A stretch of DNA of 63,250 nt. Origin: Pezizomycotina sp. ARF18. Lineage: Eukaryota > Ascomycota. The notes beneath the pieces are model-generated. The model was given only the letters and a program-made list of their open reading frames with translations, searched no databases and had not been told where the DNA came from. Shown here one piece after another: positions 22,807 through 36,400 of the stretch. The position numbers were made by a program, and so were the translations under genes. The stretch lies in assembly GCA_002224055.1 (NCBI GenBank), contig AZLU01000070.1:130026-193275 (forward strand), given 5' to 3'. Numbering within the stretch: the first letter of the stretch is position 1; the number at the start of each line of letters is the position of its first letter.

Positions 22807-25443
22807 CCTTTGGTTCCTTCTTCTTGCTAATCACTTGCATCTCTCCTTCGTACAGTACGACGACAAGATCCAAGACTTCTTATGGCGTACTTCACACGTT
22901 CGAGCTGGCTCGAGTCAGTCCCATCTTCCGCTGGGAAGTAACCAGCGATCCAGAGACGACGTCTCCAAAGGTACGTCAATATATCCCACAAGACCAAAAG
23001 ATGCGTTTTGTAACTTAGAATACTGACAGATATATATAGCTATGGCCATCTACGTCTCCTAGGATCGTTACTATACGGCTCTACCGAGTTTCGAAGGTTG
23101 ATCTTCGAACTGATAGGTACGCCTTTACCTCTGCTCCATAACTCTTGTTCATGCTAATCGTAACTTCTCCAGTGGTCATATCGACATCTTCGCCGACTCT
23201 GTATCATCTTCCTCCTCCCCCTCCTCTTCAACCTCAAAACCTCAGACAGCACCCCCGAACAAGTTCGAATTCCCAACGAGTCCCGCCGGCTACGAATCCG
23301 GTTCACCATCCTCCGTCGCCGACGACGTAGCGTCCGTCTTCCGCAGGAGCAAAACAGGAAGCGAGGGTAAAACTCCGCCGCCACGATTCGCGAGATGAAG
23401 TCGAAAACTTCTTACGCCAGAATTCCCGAAAGCAGCGGCGCGATTCGCTTATTAATAGGCTGAAAAGGGCGTTCGCGGATATACAGAAGGATCCGGAGTT
23501 TGCGGAGAGCGTGGAGTTTTTTGTTGAACCTTATTCGGGCGTATTTGCAAAAGTTACAGCCCGTACAGACGGATAAAGGAAGGAGATAATAGTTGACGGG
23601 GTTGAAGTTAGGGATGAGTTTGATGGCGCTGTGCAGGAGCTTAAGGTACACTTCTTCCCCACTTACTATATAACCTTCCTTTCATATCGCTTTTTCGGCT
23701 AATAATCATGATTCCAGGGAATACTAAGCTCCCTCGCCGGCGGTAATCCCTCGAAGACGTAACGCAACGCCTCGTAGCCGTCGTCGACACTATAAGGAAC
23801 GACTTCGACCTCACAGACTTCTACAAAGACGCCTCGGACTACCTCTACGCCCTCCTCCGCGACAAAGAATTCGCATGTCCGACCCCGGATCCGAAGGCCA
23901 CCAGCTCTACGACCGCGCGACGGACCTCTTCAACGCCTAAAAAAGACCCGTACCGGCGGTAAATCCCTCGAGACGTAACGCAACGCCTCGTAGCCGTCGT
24001 CGACACTATAAGGAACGACTTCGACCTCACAGACTTCTACAAAGACGCCTCGGACTACCTCTACGCCCTCCTCCGCGACAAGAATTCGCCATGTCCGACC
24101 CCGCGGACTCCGAAGCACCAGCTCTACGACGCGCGACGGACCTCTTCAACGCTAAAAAAGACCCGTACGAGCAGACTTTGAAGAACTCCTCGTCGAAATA
24201 GCGTTTTATGCCAAGCTATAGAAAACGACAGGCACCTACGTAAAGTCACCGAGGCGGGGAAGAAAGTGGGAGCGATATAGTGCTGGTACAGAACGAGGGT
24301 TTTGGATTACTTTAGGAGGCGGTTATTAGGAATATGTTTGATCATGCTGCCGAAGTTTTTGCGGGAGGTTAGTTCTTTCCGATTTCGAGGGTGGAGTATA
24401 GGGAAAGAGCTTGGATTGATATTGGAGAATGTTGTGCTTGAGTCTGGTGAGCGATTCTCCCTTTTACTCCTTATTCTGGTCCTCTACATGATATCTATCC
24501 CAGTACATATCTCGTAACGGAATATCAAAACTAATGGTCTTGCTTTTTTTAGACAACTTCCTCCCCCGCAAAATGTCCATGTCAACAACCAAAAAGCCGA
24601 ATCAGCACGGAGTGGAGCTACCGCTCCGCCTACGCCTCAACAAACCCTCTCCCTAAACTCCTTCTCCTTTCCGTAAAAGACGCCTCCTTCTCCTCCGCCG
24701 CCGCAAAGGCCGCAATCCGCATCTCAGACCAAGGCTTCCTAAACGTAAAATGCTAGCGTCAACGTCCATGGCGCTCGAATCGAGGCCTCTACTCCGACGA
24801 CTACGACTACGACTACGAAGACAACTCGTCGACGCATTTTTAGAGATGGGAAAGTTAAAGTCGTGATACATAAATTCGACGTCAGGATAAAGCCTACGAA
24901 ACATAGGTTGTTAGCGAAGCTTTTAAATCCTATTATAGTCCTTGGATAAAAGCGGTTGTTATCGCGTATACTCGAAGAGAATTACGGAGTATGTTTCGAA
25001 ACGTGCGATAGGGAAATATACGGTATGGCGGACCGGGTACGTTCTTCTACGATCGCGAGCGGTGGAAGGGGAGTATGTGGAATTGGGTTAGGGCCATGTT
25101 ATCGAAGCGAGGGATAAAGTCGGCGGCGGTACTACTGCGAAGAAAGTTGACGATGATGGCGGTAGAGATGGGGGTTGGTGGGTAAGGGGGGTAATGTTGA
25201 TATTACGGTGGGAGGAGAAGATATTTCCGGGCGAGAGGGGACCGGGACCTGTGCTGTTTAATATGGCGGATGCGAGGGTGGAGTGAAGGGGGACGGGAAT
25301 GGGGGGAAGTTTGGAGGACTGATGTTTTTGATTTGGAGGAATATATGCGTCTACTTTTTGCGGAGAGCTACGAGCGTTATCCTTTCGGTCCGCTCTGTCT
25401 CTCGGTTCCACGCCTCTTGTGGGAAGTACTTCAATTTGCCTGA
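22140..25443 (+). CDS. HAM1-like family protein (DUF5923 plus HAM1_C type)
   Basis: This is a large fungus-specific lipid-binding-like or membrane-associated protein family of unclear role. Blocks in order: ALRHKLRSYEMYTAIKKGYM, FVRDLRAWVEAVVELIEEKN, then after an intron with a 26-T run (about 22596-22854) DDKIQDFLW, LGSLLYGSTEFRRLIFELI, a Ser/Pro linker, DEVENFLRQNSRKQRRDSLI, RAFADIQKDPEFAESVEF, EDVTQRLVAVVDTIRNDFD, FYKDASDYLYALLRDKEFA, LILENVVLES, intron, DNFLPRKMSMSTTKK, VKDASFSSAAAKAAIRISDQ, VVIHKFDVRIKPTKHRLLAK and LFAESYERYPFGP near the end, with a stop at 25443. The FLPRKMSMSTTK motif is typical of the family. Length is about 900 codons. More than fifteen frame changes occur, and a 215-bp tandem duplication (23737-24167) repeats the YKDASDYLYALL block, where relatives have one copy as far as I recall. 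Confidence 0.8.
23737..24167 (+). repeat. Tandem duplication, two 215-216 bp copies differing only by indels
   Basis: Copy 1 is 23737-23952 and copy 2 is 23953-24167. A central block of about 100 bases is identical. The rest differs by about ten events, all short insertions or deletions (mostly single bases) and no substitution. Examples are taat against taaat, gaag against gag, cgcatg against cgccatg, and gaccgcg against gacgcg. Neither copy alone is open throughout, but taking the longer form at most sites gives one open frame through SDPADSEGHQLYDRATDLF. Confidence 0.93.
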
Positions 25444-28400
25444 ACCGTATGAACAAAAAGGTCGAAATATTTAGCCCGTATATCTATCATTTGAAGCCCC
25501 CCCCGGCGGCCCGGGTTTCACGGCTCTGGAATATTACATCTAATTTCGACTCCAACCGGCGTTAACTTCGCTCCTAAGAGGGGATTTTCATGAGAAGCCC
25601 TATCGTTCCGTGCCACTATTGCTCCTTCTCATAAATTTTTTCTTTTGCACGACTTTCGATTCTCAATCTACTGCCACGTACTTCCTCCATTAGTTGTTAT
25701 CGTATCGTTATCCTTTTTTTTTTCTTTTTTTTTTTTCGTAATGGGACAATCTGGGAAATATCGAGAATGGGGGAGGATCGAGGACAGATCTGGAAATTCC
25801 AAGTTCCATAAGCCCCTGCAATTTTGGAAGGAGGGAGAGCTATATTGAAGGATTGGTATTATATAAATATATTATTGTAGATGTTCTCTTCTCCTCCTTC
25901 TCTTCTCTAGTAACAATCCAAATATTAGTTGCAACATTTTTTGAATTCGATATTCTACTATTTAATTCTTTTCTATCCTCACGGATCTAAATGTTATCTT
26001 ACGGTATTTCCGCGAACGAAAATAAAATAAATAAAATAAAATAATAAATAATAAAATAATAACAATAATAATAATAATATATAATAAAAAATAAAATAAA
26101 AAATATAAAATAGCGGTGTCGAGTATATATATATCCCGATATATTTATTATTATGCTTGAAACAACCTTAAGGAAAATCCGACTTCCATCCTCGCTTCCA
26201 ACTTCGCTTCGGCCGGACGCTCATTTTCCTACCGAAAGGTTTCATGATGCTAATACTCCCGTTCCGCGACATTTTGTTATACTATTATTTTTCATGAAAC
26301 TTCTTTTTTATTCTCATTTGTTGGGAATACCTCCTTTCCGTTTTCTACCCTCTATACTTTTTGACGGGTTTTCAGGGTCCATCCTTATCATTTTTTTTTT
26401 TTATATCTCTCGAGTATTGCGCAGATTTGTTGCCTCTCTCTCTCTCTTTCTGTATAATGAGACCGATAGTTTTTTTTTTTTTTTTTTTTTTGTTATGTCA
26501 TTTTTCCTATTTGCACTCTGCGATATTCATATCATCCTGCCTGATGGTTTCTCTTACGCTCTTCCCCCCCCTCGTTGCCTGCCTTTTCCCCTCTTCAGGG
26601 TGTTTCAGAGTTGAACAGATTTTCGGTGCTCGAGATATCCTATTTCTGCATTTGATTTTCTATTCTCTATCCCTGAAGTTTGAGTAGTATCGATTTAATA
26701 ACTGAGCAATAGTCTTAAGGCTGGACCTTACATGACCTTACTTCGGTAGGTCCTGTGGACTACCCGAGCTCGATAGCCTCCTTTACATTATTTACCAGCG
26801 TTTCTCACATGGAGAGCGCCTTTTACGATTTTCACAGGCGTAAGAAAAATCAGCAGGCAGCATTGATAATACAATGCCTTTTGTTCTTTGAAATGGTCTG
26901 ATATTTTACTTATCTTTTATATCCTATTTATTTATTTTTATATGTTATTTTTTTTTTTTTTTTTTTTTTATTTTATTTATTTTATTTTATTTTTTCATCT
27001 CTTTATTTTGTTGATTTTCGCCCTCCCTCCTCGAACACCTACCACCCAACAACCCCAACCTTTTCTTCCTTTTAAAACGCAACGGCGGGGAATTTTGCAT
27101 TGCACTGGGAACAAGAAAGAAAGTTCGCACGACATTTTTTTTTTTGGAAAGCTTGGCGCTCTTGACACTATACCGGATGACGAGCGACATTTGGGCCCAA
27201 ATAGGGAATAATAGATCTGACCACTTGGAAAAGTGAAGAAAAGATAATTCAATATTCTTGGCAATACCTTTGGTCTTTCTTCAAAAATCCCAGCGATTTA
27301 AATTGAAGTCTCTTTTTTCACCGTTCAAGTGGGTCCTTAGCCGAAATGGGTTAGGACCTTTAAAGTGTTTTAAAGATCGAAAAAAGATTTTTCTCATTTT
27401 TATTATTTTATTTTTTTTTTTTTTTTTTTTTGAATATATAAATCTTTGACTCGCCGCTGGCTGCCCGACGTCTATTAAGGTCTATGATTGGTAACCGGTT
27501 AAAAAAAAGATACAAAAACGGATTTCTTTTGATTTATAGCCTTGAAACCTGGTACACGAAGACAGTTTTTACGAATACCTTTTAATTACAGGTATCTTTT
27601 CTTATTAGGTATTGTTTTTTGACTTGCATGTTGCCAACAGATTTTCATGTTGACCCTTTCCCGCTTCCCATACACGACGAGAGGGAGGATTTCTCTATTA
27701 CCTTTCTTCTAAGGCGTTTTTTTTTTTTTCTTTTCTTGAATCTTTTAAGCTTTTTTTTTATTTTATTATGTTTTTTATTTTAATTTTTTCCTATTTTTCC
27801 TTTCTTTTCTTCTCCGCAGCAATCTCTTCTCAATTTTGTTCTAACAATCTCCAAAATCCGCGTCCATTTTTTTTTCTTTTCCCTTTTCCATCTTTATTTA
27901 TCTCTGGGGTGTCTTCTTTTAAGTCCCTTTTTTTATCCCGTTCGAAATACTATTTTGGCGGAGTTCAAACTCTCATCTCCAAATCTTATTTTTTTTTTTA
28001 TATTTTTCCTCCATCACTTTTCTTGTTCCTTCTCATCTTTCATCTTTCTTCCTCGAAGCACACCCTCAACCACCACGTTTTTGATCATTTCATTTCACGC
28101 AAAGCACCCAATAGAAGGCAATCAGGTACGTATTTATTTTTTTTTTATTTTTTTTTTTGGCCATTAGTATCGTTATATCTTATATCTTAATTGTTTCTTC
28201 GTTTCTGTTCGTTTTTCAAACCTTTCCTTCGCATCGCCTAGTCCGAGGATGTTTTGGATCCCAACACTTCCTCACTACCTGTTTGTCTGTGTCTGCTCAC
28301 CACTCCTCCCTGTCCCTGCCCTCTTCCTTTCCCCTTCTTTGATTCTCTGGCTTTCCATACCACCTTTCGTGCGTTTTTGGAAAGTTTCCCTCTTCTATTC

Positions 28401-29240
28401 TTTTCCCTCGTTGGCCCATTGTTCATTCGAAGCGCTGCCAAAAGGGAAGGGAATACGAGAGAATAAAAAGGAAAAGAAGAGTGACTGCCTTGAATCGAAA
28501 AGATTTCATGGTTGAATAGGCGCTATCTTTCCAGCGTTAAAAAAAACCCTTAACATATACGCACAGTCAGTCATAGAAGGAAAAAAAAAAAGTGAGGCTC
28601 TTTTTTAACTACTTCCTTGGGGGGTGCTTTTTAACAGAATCTCTTTCTCTTACTTTTACCCTTGGGGGGGGTTTCTTACTTTTTATGGTTTAGGGTGGGA
28701 TTTCTCTCCCTTTTAAAAAAAAAAAAGAAGTCTTGAAATAAATAATAATTAATTAAAAAATTAAGTACATTTTCTTTATTCTTTTTTTTTTTTTTTCTTT
28801 TTTTCACCTTTTTCCCCCCCTTCACCTTTTTTTTTTTTTTTACCTTCGATTTTTAAAGGTTATATAATTTCTTTTTTTTTTTTTTTCCACTGAGTCCTTT
28901 TTCCCCCCTCCCCTGCCCTTTTTCCTTATTTTCCTCTTTTCCTTCGCTTTTTGACATCTAAAGATTACCAAAAGAGAAAATTTGCATCTCGAATTAGAAA
29001 AAAATAAAATAAAAAAGAATTAAAAAATAATTAAATTTTTATTTTTATTTTTTTTCTTTTTTTCTTCTTTTCTTCTTTTTTGCACACGAAACAACATTGT
29101 AAAAGAATTATTTAACCTCTGCAGTTTAAACGATCGGTATTTATTATTATTTACTATTATTTTATTATTCATTCGCACCGTTATTGTTATTAATATTATT
29201 ATTCTTTCTTCCTTGTTCTTCTGCTTCTCTTTCTTTTTTC

Positions 29241-29271
<31 letters not shown>

Positions 29272-29886
29272 ATTCTTGCTTCCCCTTTTGTATATACGTC
29301 TCAAACTCGATATTTTTCTCGATATACGATTATTATTATTGTTCTGATTTCCTTTAACCCTCGGTTCTTGGTTGGTGGTAATCAACTTTTAACCTTTTTT
29401 TTATTTTTATATTTTTTATTTTATTTTTAAACTGTGTTCTAATGGGAGGAGGAGTCCGGTTTGAAATTCTTTTTCTTTTCTCTCAATTTTTTTATTTTTA
29501 TTCTTCATTTATTTTTGTCTTTTCGCTCTTTTTATTTTTTTTTTTCTCTATCGCAGTAAATTCTATACCGAAGTTTCATTTCTCCTAACCTTTTCTCTCT
29601 CTTTTCTTCTCTCAGCCATCCCAAGAAAAAAACGATACTGCGAAAATAAATAATCTCTCAACACACGATAATACACGAAAATACCCGACCAGGAGGATAG
29701 GCACGAGAAGACAGGGAAGGCATAGCTCTCAGCTAGCGACACGATACCCGTACCGTTTTACACGGACGTTCTAGTGGGAGAAGGAAAAAGATAGACCTTT
29801 TGGGAATTTAGGATCGGATATACTATTGTTATCCGATAAAACGCCCTTCGAGGCAAGGAGTCGGCCTCGAAAGAGACCTTTTCAGG
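25444..29886. other. Long low-complexity, T-rich region upstream of the SANT gene
   Basis: No gene is supported across this 4.4 kb. It contains AAATA/AAT simple sequence (26022-26113), T runs at about 26469-26491, 26948-26969 and 27411-27431, and from about 27700 to 29650 an almost continuous pyrimidine-rich stretch with many 10-23 nt T runs (23 T at 29248-29270). Frames here are Phe/Ser/Leu-rich artefacts. Its position suggests a promoter plus a long, possibly intron-containing 5' leader for the SANT gene. Isolated donor-like sites such as gtacgtattt near 28125 fit that idea but are not proof. Confidence 0.5.
26022..26113. repeat. A/T simple-sequence tract (AAATA, AAT)
   Basis: About 90 bases are made almost only of A and T in AAATA, AAAT and AAT units, with two isolated other bases. 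It is non-coding. Confidence 0.85.
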
Positions 29887-30428
29887 ATGGCCTCGCCGCT
29901 CCCCATCGTATGGGACCCTGGCGACCACTGCAGCCGCCAGGTGGCCCTAACCTATCATTTCACAACTGCCGCGAAGAATGTCCCCTCGGCCCTCGAATTC
30001 ATCACGCTCACATCACCATTCAGACGGCCTTCAGGTCCGTCTACGCAGTTTTCTAACAATAATAATGGACCACCTGCTCAAAAACCGGGACCGCTCCCGG
30101 ATTTTCCGAGGGAGCTCCGCGGGACCTAGGGCGTTCGGGAAACAGCAAAGGTCCATGGTCTGGGTGTTCCCGGAGGCGTAAGGGTCCCTTCTGGACCTAG
30201 AGGCAGGAACCACTACTGGTGAGTAAATATTCTTCTTTTTTTTTTTGTTTTTTTGCAGTGTACTTTGTTCAGATTATCACGTATCGTTGCGGTGATTATT
30301 CATCGATGTGTGGTGTACGAAATCGATTTTTTTTTTCTTTATGTAAATTACACCCCTTTTTGGTATTCCAATCGTATTTCTTTTGAGGTTTATATTAAGT
30401 ATTACGTCTTCTTTTTTTTTGCAAGAGT

Positions 30429-30463
<35 letters not shown>

Positions 30464-33400
30464 GCTCAGCTACGAATTTTCTTGTGGTCTCACTGTTTCA
30501 TAATTGATCGGTTTTGCCCAATTCTATTTTTTGTTGTGGTTGCGGATGCCTGTTTCAACGCTTCCCGAGATTTAACTAACATGTGCACCAACGCTTTTTT
30601 TTTCTCGGCAAATAGCCACGAGACCACTAGTAACGACGTGTTCCGTCACCACAACCGGACGTTTCCCACATCGCGACATGGATTACCGCGTGGCCGCCCC
30701 CGCCTTCGCGATGGGGCTCCCACGGGACCGTACGATCGCAGGCCCTCTATGACGATGGAGGCGGTGGTAGCACCTACCGGCCACGGTCGCCGAGACGCTC
30801 CAGGAGTCCGCCGGACAGGAGGTGGGACCGGATAACCACCGGACCGGGGCACTGACCGCGAGAGACCGGGAATGGGACATACCAGGGATCGCGATCGACC
30901 TCCGCGAGAGAGAGATTGGGACAACAGAGACCGTGACAGGGACCGCGAGTACAACTCTTACAGACCTGATTCCTACATAATCGGGAGTACTTTATAACAG
31001 CCACCATAGAGGAACAGTCATGGTTTCGCGGGCAGTCCCGGGATCGCTGTTTCAGCACATGATCTGGTAGGCTTGCCAGGAGGCTCGAGGAAGGAAGCTG
31101 CGGAGTAAGTATCAACTGATTGGGGAAAGGGATCTTTCGAAAAAATATGAGGGGGAAAAATGATCATGGCTGACGATTTTCCCAAAAGATACAAGCGACA
31201 ATGAAGAGCCTGATAAGGCGGGTAAGTTCGGCAATCGCCTTCCGTAACTACGCCGACGGAGCTGACGGAGGAACACTCTGCGGGTTCTCGACTGCGTCTC
31301 CTCCTCGCGTGGTTCGATTGGCGTTCCTCCTCAGCCACCGTCGCGGGTCGACTTCAAAATTCCCGCCTAAGGGTCCTTCGGGTTTTCCCGCGGTTGGACA
31401 CGCAATCTCACCAAAGGTCATTCTATGGGCCATTTCCGCAACCCCCTCTATCTGCCGGTAGCACTAGCGGTCACACGAATTTCAGTGCAACGAAGCCCCA
31501 CAGTCCACTCTCGACACAGAATAATAACTTGACACCCGTCGAAACGCAGCAGCGCTCCACCCACTGCCTAGGAGGGATAGAGAGCGGGAGTGGGAAAGAG
31601 TAGACAGGGACTTCGACCGCGATAGGATGAGGGAGCGTGATGATCGAGAACGAGATCGTGACCGCGACCGAGATCGCGCTAGGAGTACGGATTATACATT
31701 GAAGGATTACTCGAGAGCAATGAGCGATGCCGGAAGCGCAAATCCGCAGACGCTGGCAGAGCGCGGTCACCGTCTGCAGCGTCGTCGGCTTCGGAACCTG
31801 GACAGTGTAAACCGCCTCTGCCGAGAAAACTCCAGCTCCTCAGCAACAACAGCAGCAGCAACAACCCCCCCAGACCCCAACAAGTCAGACTTCCACCGGC
31901 CTCCGCAATTCAAACGTCAGGATGGCAAGGCCGACCGCCGGCGAAAAATTCTCAAGATTCTCCTGTTCCTCGCAGCAAACACAGCAGCAACAGCAGCAAC
32001 AACCTTCCACAACCCAGCTCCGGCGCAGCCGCTCGGGGCAGCAATACCACACCGGACCAAGAGCGCTAAACGCTCCCGGAAATCGACCCAACTTCTGGGC
32101 CAACGGCGCAGCAGTATGCTGGATCGGCAATACAATCGCGGGTCCGGACAAGGACTACAGCCCCACCGCAGGTTAAGAGAGCGGAAGAGGAGCCGTGGTC
32201 CTTTGGACGGGGAACGTCCCTAGGATGGGCAAGTCGTTACCATCGGTGCATGCTGGACCGCCGTACCCTTTCTCGCCTAATCAGTCGGCGAACGTACCGT
32301 CGAGCAACGAAGAAGTACCTAAAGATTCGAAGCCGGAGCAGTCTGCGTCTGCTGCCAAGGATAATAATAATAACGACAACGCTACTTGGGAGATATTGAT
32401 ATGCCCGATGCCGTCAAGACCGAGCCGCAGGATAGTTCCGCAGTAACGGTTACAGAGACCAAGCTGCGAAGGACGATGTCGATATGAAGGACGTACCGGC
32501 GTCGAAGGAAGAAGTCGATGAGGATGAAGAAGACGACGAGGAGCTTACGTCCGCTGACGTTACGTTGAAAATCCAGCGGATATCGGAGCAGATTGCGACT
32601 GCGGAAGCGAGGAAAAGGAACTCGCGGAGCTGAAGCAGCGGAAACTTGCGGAACTGCGAATGCTGGATGAGCAAGCTGCAGCTCAGGAGAGGCTCGAGGC
32701 TGAGAGGAGAAAGAACGGCGAGGCTTGAGAGGAGAAGGAGGCCGAGCGCGAGCGGGAAAGCAGCGGCTGAAGGCCAGGAGAGGGAACGGGCGGAGCAGGT
32801 GCCAGAGAAGCCAGAGAGAGGGAACTGGAGAGGCAAAGGCAAGAAAGGACCGCGAGCTCGAGAAGTTACGGCTAGAAAGGAGAAGAGGGATGCTGAGCGT
32901 CAGAAGGAACAAGAAAAGGAAGAGAGAGACGGAGGAAAGGGAAAGAGGAAGGAGAAGGAGAGAGAGGAAAGGAGAAGGCGAAGGCTGAAGCTGAAGCGAA
33001 GGCAAAGGCGGAGGCAGAGGAGGCAGCAGCGAAGCAGCGAAAGCAGCGCGGAAGCAGAAGCGGCGGCGGCGGCAGCACAAGCAGCACAAGCAGCACAGAA
33101 GGTAAAAGAGGAAGAGGAGAAGAAGGCGAAGGAAGCCGCTGAAGTTAAGGCTCCGAAACCGGCTGATGAAGATGTTGAGATGGCGGATGCTGCAGCGCTA
33201 CGACAGAGACTGCTCCCCTGCACATGAAGTGTCCTGTTGCCCCTGCCCTGCCCCTGCCGCTGCCCTGCCCTTGCTCCGCTGTTCTCGTTGCGGTAGTTGA
33301 GAAGCGGAAGTTAAGAAGGAACTGTCGAAGCATCCGAAGGTTCTACGCCGGAAGCGATCAACCCAAGACTCCGTCCAACCTGCTGTCCAACCTGAACCGT

Positions 33401-36400
33401 TATTCGGGAACCGACGCTGTCCCGCGATCCCCTGTCACGACGACGAGATGGATGTAGAGCGACGACGAACGGTGATACCACTGGCATGTCGACGCCGAAG
33501 CGTGATGTTTCCTCCCTCCCTTATTTCAAACCTGGGCCACCCACCGAACCGATGGAGTACGAATTTCTACAACGTCACCTGAAGCGGCACGAGAAGACGG
33601 GCAAGCTGATCGTCGACCGGATAAGATCGCAAAGGCGACAGAGGCGAAGAAGAAGTCGCAGCTGCGGCAGGAGTACAGCGGAATTTCGAAACGTGGAGGA
33701 TGCTCTGCGATAAGCTGGATAACGAGGAGAAGCTGAAATCGAAATCGTCGGCCGAGAACATGGACAGCTCTGCGCCCACGCCCAATGTCCCGTCCGCTCA
33801 GGCTACGGAAACTTCAACGGTTGCAAGGAGGAGCGGCAGGGCGCCGGTGCTCTAAGCGACGTCGTCAGAGTCTGAAGCGGAGATGGAACAAGTGATGAAG
33901 CAGCTGGAGCTCCAAGACGCCGAGCAATCCGAAGCAAACGTCGAGACGCCTTTGACGAAGCTAGAGAAGCCGTCGTTCCAGATATGATACTTTCTGTTGC
34001 GAAGGAGCCGGCGTTCAGGGACACCAACCACCTCATCAAAGCTAAAGATAAAGTCTTCGACGTATTCAGGTACCACATCGAACCCGACAACTGGAACGAA
34101 GAGGAGCAGAAGCTGTTCAGGGAGAGGTACGCGCAGTTCCCCAAGCAGTGGGGCAAGATCGCCGACGGTATCCCCGGGAGGGACTTCAAGGCGTGCATCC
34201 TGCACTACTACCAGACGAAGAAGGATACCCCGTACAAGGATCTCGACAGGAGGGTGCAGAAGAGAGGTGGTGGTCGTCGGCGCAATCCTCGGGCTGGCGC
34301 TGCGATCACCAGTACCAGTCTACCAGGTCTCGCCAGACTGCCCTGAACAACGAGCTCGCGAGGATGAGGAACACGCCCGCCGAAGGTGAAGGAAGCGATT
34401 CCGAAGACGTGCAGGCGATGACGGAGAGCGGTCGACTAGGAGGGCTGCGGCTCCGACGTTTGGAGAAGTCGGCGATTCGGAACCGTCGACGCCTGCGCCG
34501 CCGTCTAGAAGGGGCGGCGCGAACGCTGCGAATACGCCGAAGGTTACGGTCACGGATGACGACGGCGCCAGCTCTGCTCCGAGAAGTCGACGAGGAAGTC
34601 GAGGACGAGCAGCGGGAAGGAGAGGGGACCTAGAGGCGGCGCGCGGGGTAAATCGCCGAACGTTGCTGCTGCTACGGCTGCCGCTGCTGCTCAGGCGCAA
34701 GCCCAGGCGGTACAACAGGCTCAGGCACAAGCCAATGCTCAATCACAGGCTCGACGCCGGAGAAGGCAGAAAAGAAGAAGGAAGACTTGAGGAGAGGGAA
34801 GCGGTAGATGCGCTGAATTTCTTGGCCGGTGGAATGACCGCTCCGACTACGGAAATCCCGAGCGGTGGTCCTATACTCCCGACGAGCCTCGCGCCTCGGC
34901 AAGCGGTTCCCGTTCCTACGCCTGCTACTCCAACGCCTGTTGGAAGACCTGCCAATGTCAAGCTTAACGAAGCCTTGCTCGGCATGGAAGACGAAATGAA
35001 GTTCCAGCAAACTAAGGTACGGTGCCGATAATGACGAGCACATGGACGTGATGAAGCCTGTTAAGGAAGGTGGCCGTAGCCGGGATCGCGGGACAAAGAA
35101 TCGCGGCAGCAAGCGCAGACGTCGAGCTACTGGTCCGTTCCCGAGACCCAAGATTTCCCTTTGCTCTTGGCAACTTATGGTACCAATTGGAATGCGATTG
35201 CGGAGCACCTTGCTTCTAAGACGAGCGTTATGGTAAGTTCTTTCTTTCTTTCTTTCTTCTTCTTTGGTGTTATGGAGTGGTGGGGCTAATTTGGATAGGT
35301 CCGCAATTACTATACCCGTGGCATAGAAGCCGGCAAGGACTTTGAAAGACCGCGCAGGAAGCCGACAGGAAGATCGAGGCTGGGGAACCGATGCCGAAAC
35401 CGCCGCCGCCGACGGTACTACCGAAGAGGCGATACGATCCTAAGAACGCCGGCCACGCGGATCAGCGACCGCCGCCGCCGCCGCAGGTTCAGCAGCAGAT
35501 TCAGCCAACTGTCATCGCGCCTGGAAGACAAGAGGGACCGAAGCCGGATACTTTACGATCAAGGAGGTACCGCCGCGCCAGCAGGTTCAGCAGCAGAGGG
35601 CGGTGGCAGCACAGCAATCGCCGCCGCAGCCTATCGTTATACACCCCGGTCCGCCGGTGGTCGGTGGACAGGCTCCCGTCGTGCTCTCCGGACCCAGGCA
35701 CCGCAGATCAAACCGCATCAGACAGTGTTGCAGCAGCAACCCGTTGCACAATTCGTGGAAGCCGTACGGCCTGCCGGAAGACCGCCGAAGGATGCTCAGC
35801 TACGCGAACAGCAGGCTGCAGCGGCACGGCAAGCGGCGGCGCAGCAGGCCGCCATGGAGCAGGAGGCTTTCGAACGGGAGAGCTCACGAGGCAGGAGCTC
35901 GCAAGGCAGGAGGAGATATTCCGAAGGGCGAAGCAGCAGCAGCAGCACGAGCTCGCGAAACGGCAGCAGCGGGAGGAGGATATGAGGCGACAGCAGGAGG
36001 AAGATCTGGCGAGGCAGAAGAGCAGCAGCAGCAGCAGCAGCGAGAGCAACAGGCGCAACAGCAGGCGCAACAGCAGGCGCAGGCGCAGGCACAGGCACAA
36101 CTCCAGCGGGTGCCGTCGCAGCATCAATTCCAACACCAGCTTCAACTTCAGCAGCACCCTGCTGCTCCGCGCCAAGTCGTCCAGGATCAACGATCTCAGA
36201 TGATGGTGCAGCAGATGCAACATGGATCTCCTATTCTCCAGGCGCAACCGCAACCGCGTGGTCCGACGGCGCAAGAGCTCAGACGACAAGAGGAATTGGC
36301 GCGCTACCCTCACTCGAGATCGCAGTCGCGTGATGACCGGGAGAGAGAGCGTTTGCTGCTCAGCAGCAGCTACAGCAAGTCAAGCAGCCTGTCCTCGCTC

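Noticed and set aside
26153-28515. Several Phe-rich plus-strand frames of 60-150 codons
   Set aside because: They are translations of pyrimidine-rich DNA before the SANT gene, overlapping one another without domains.
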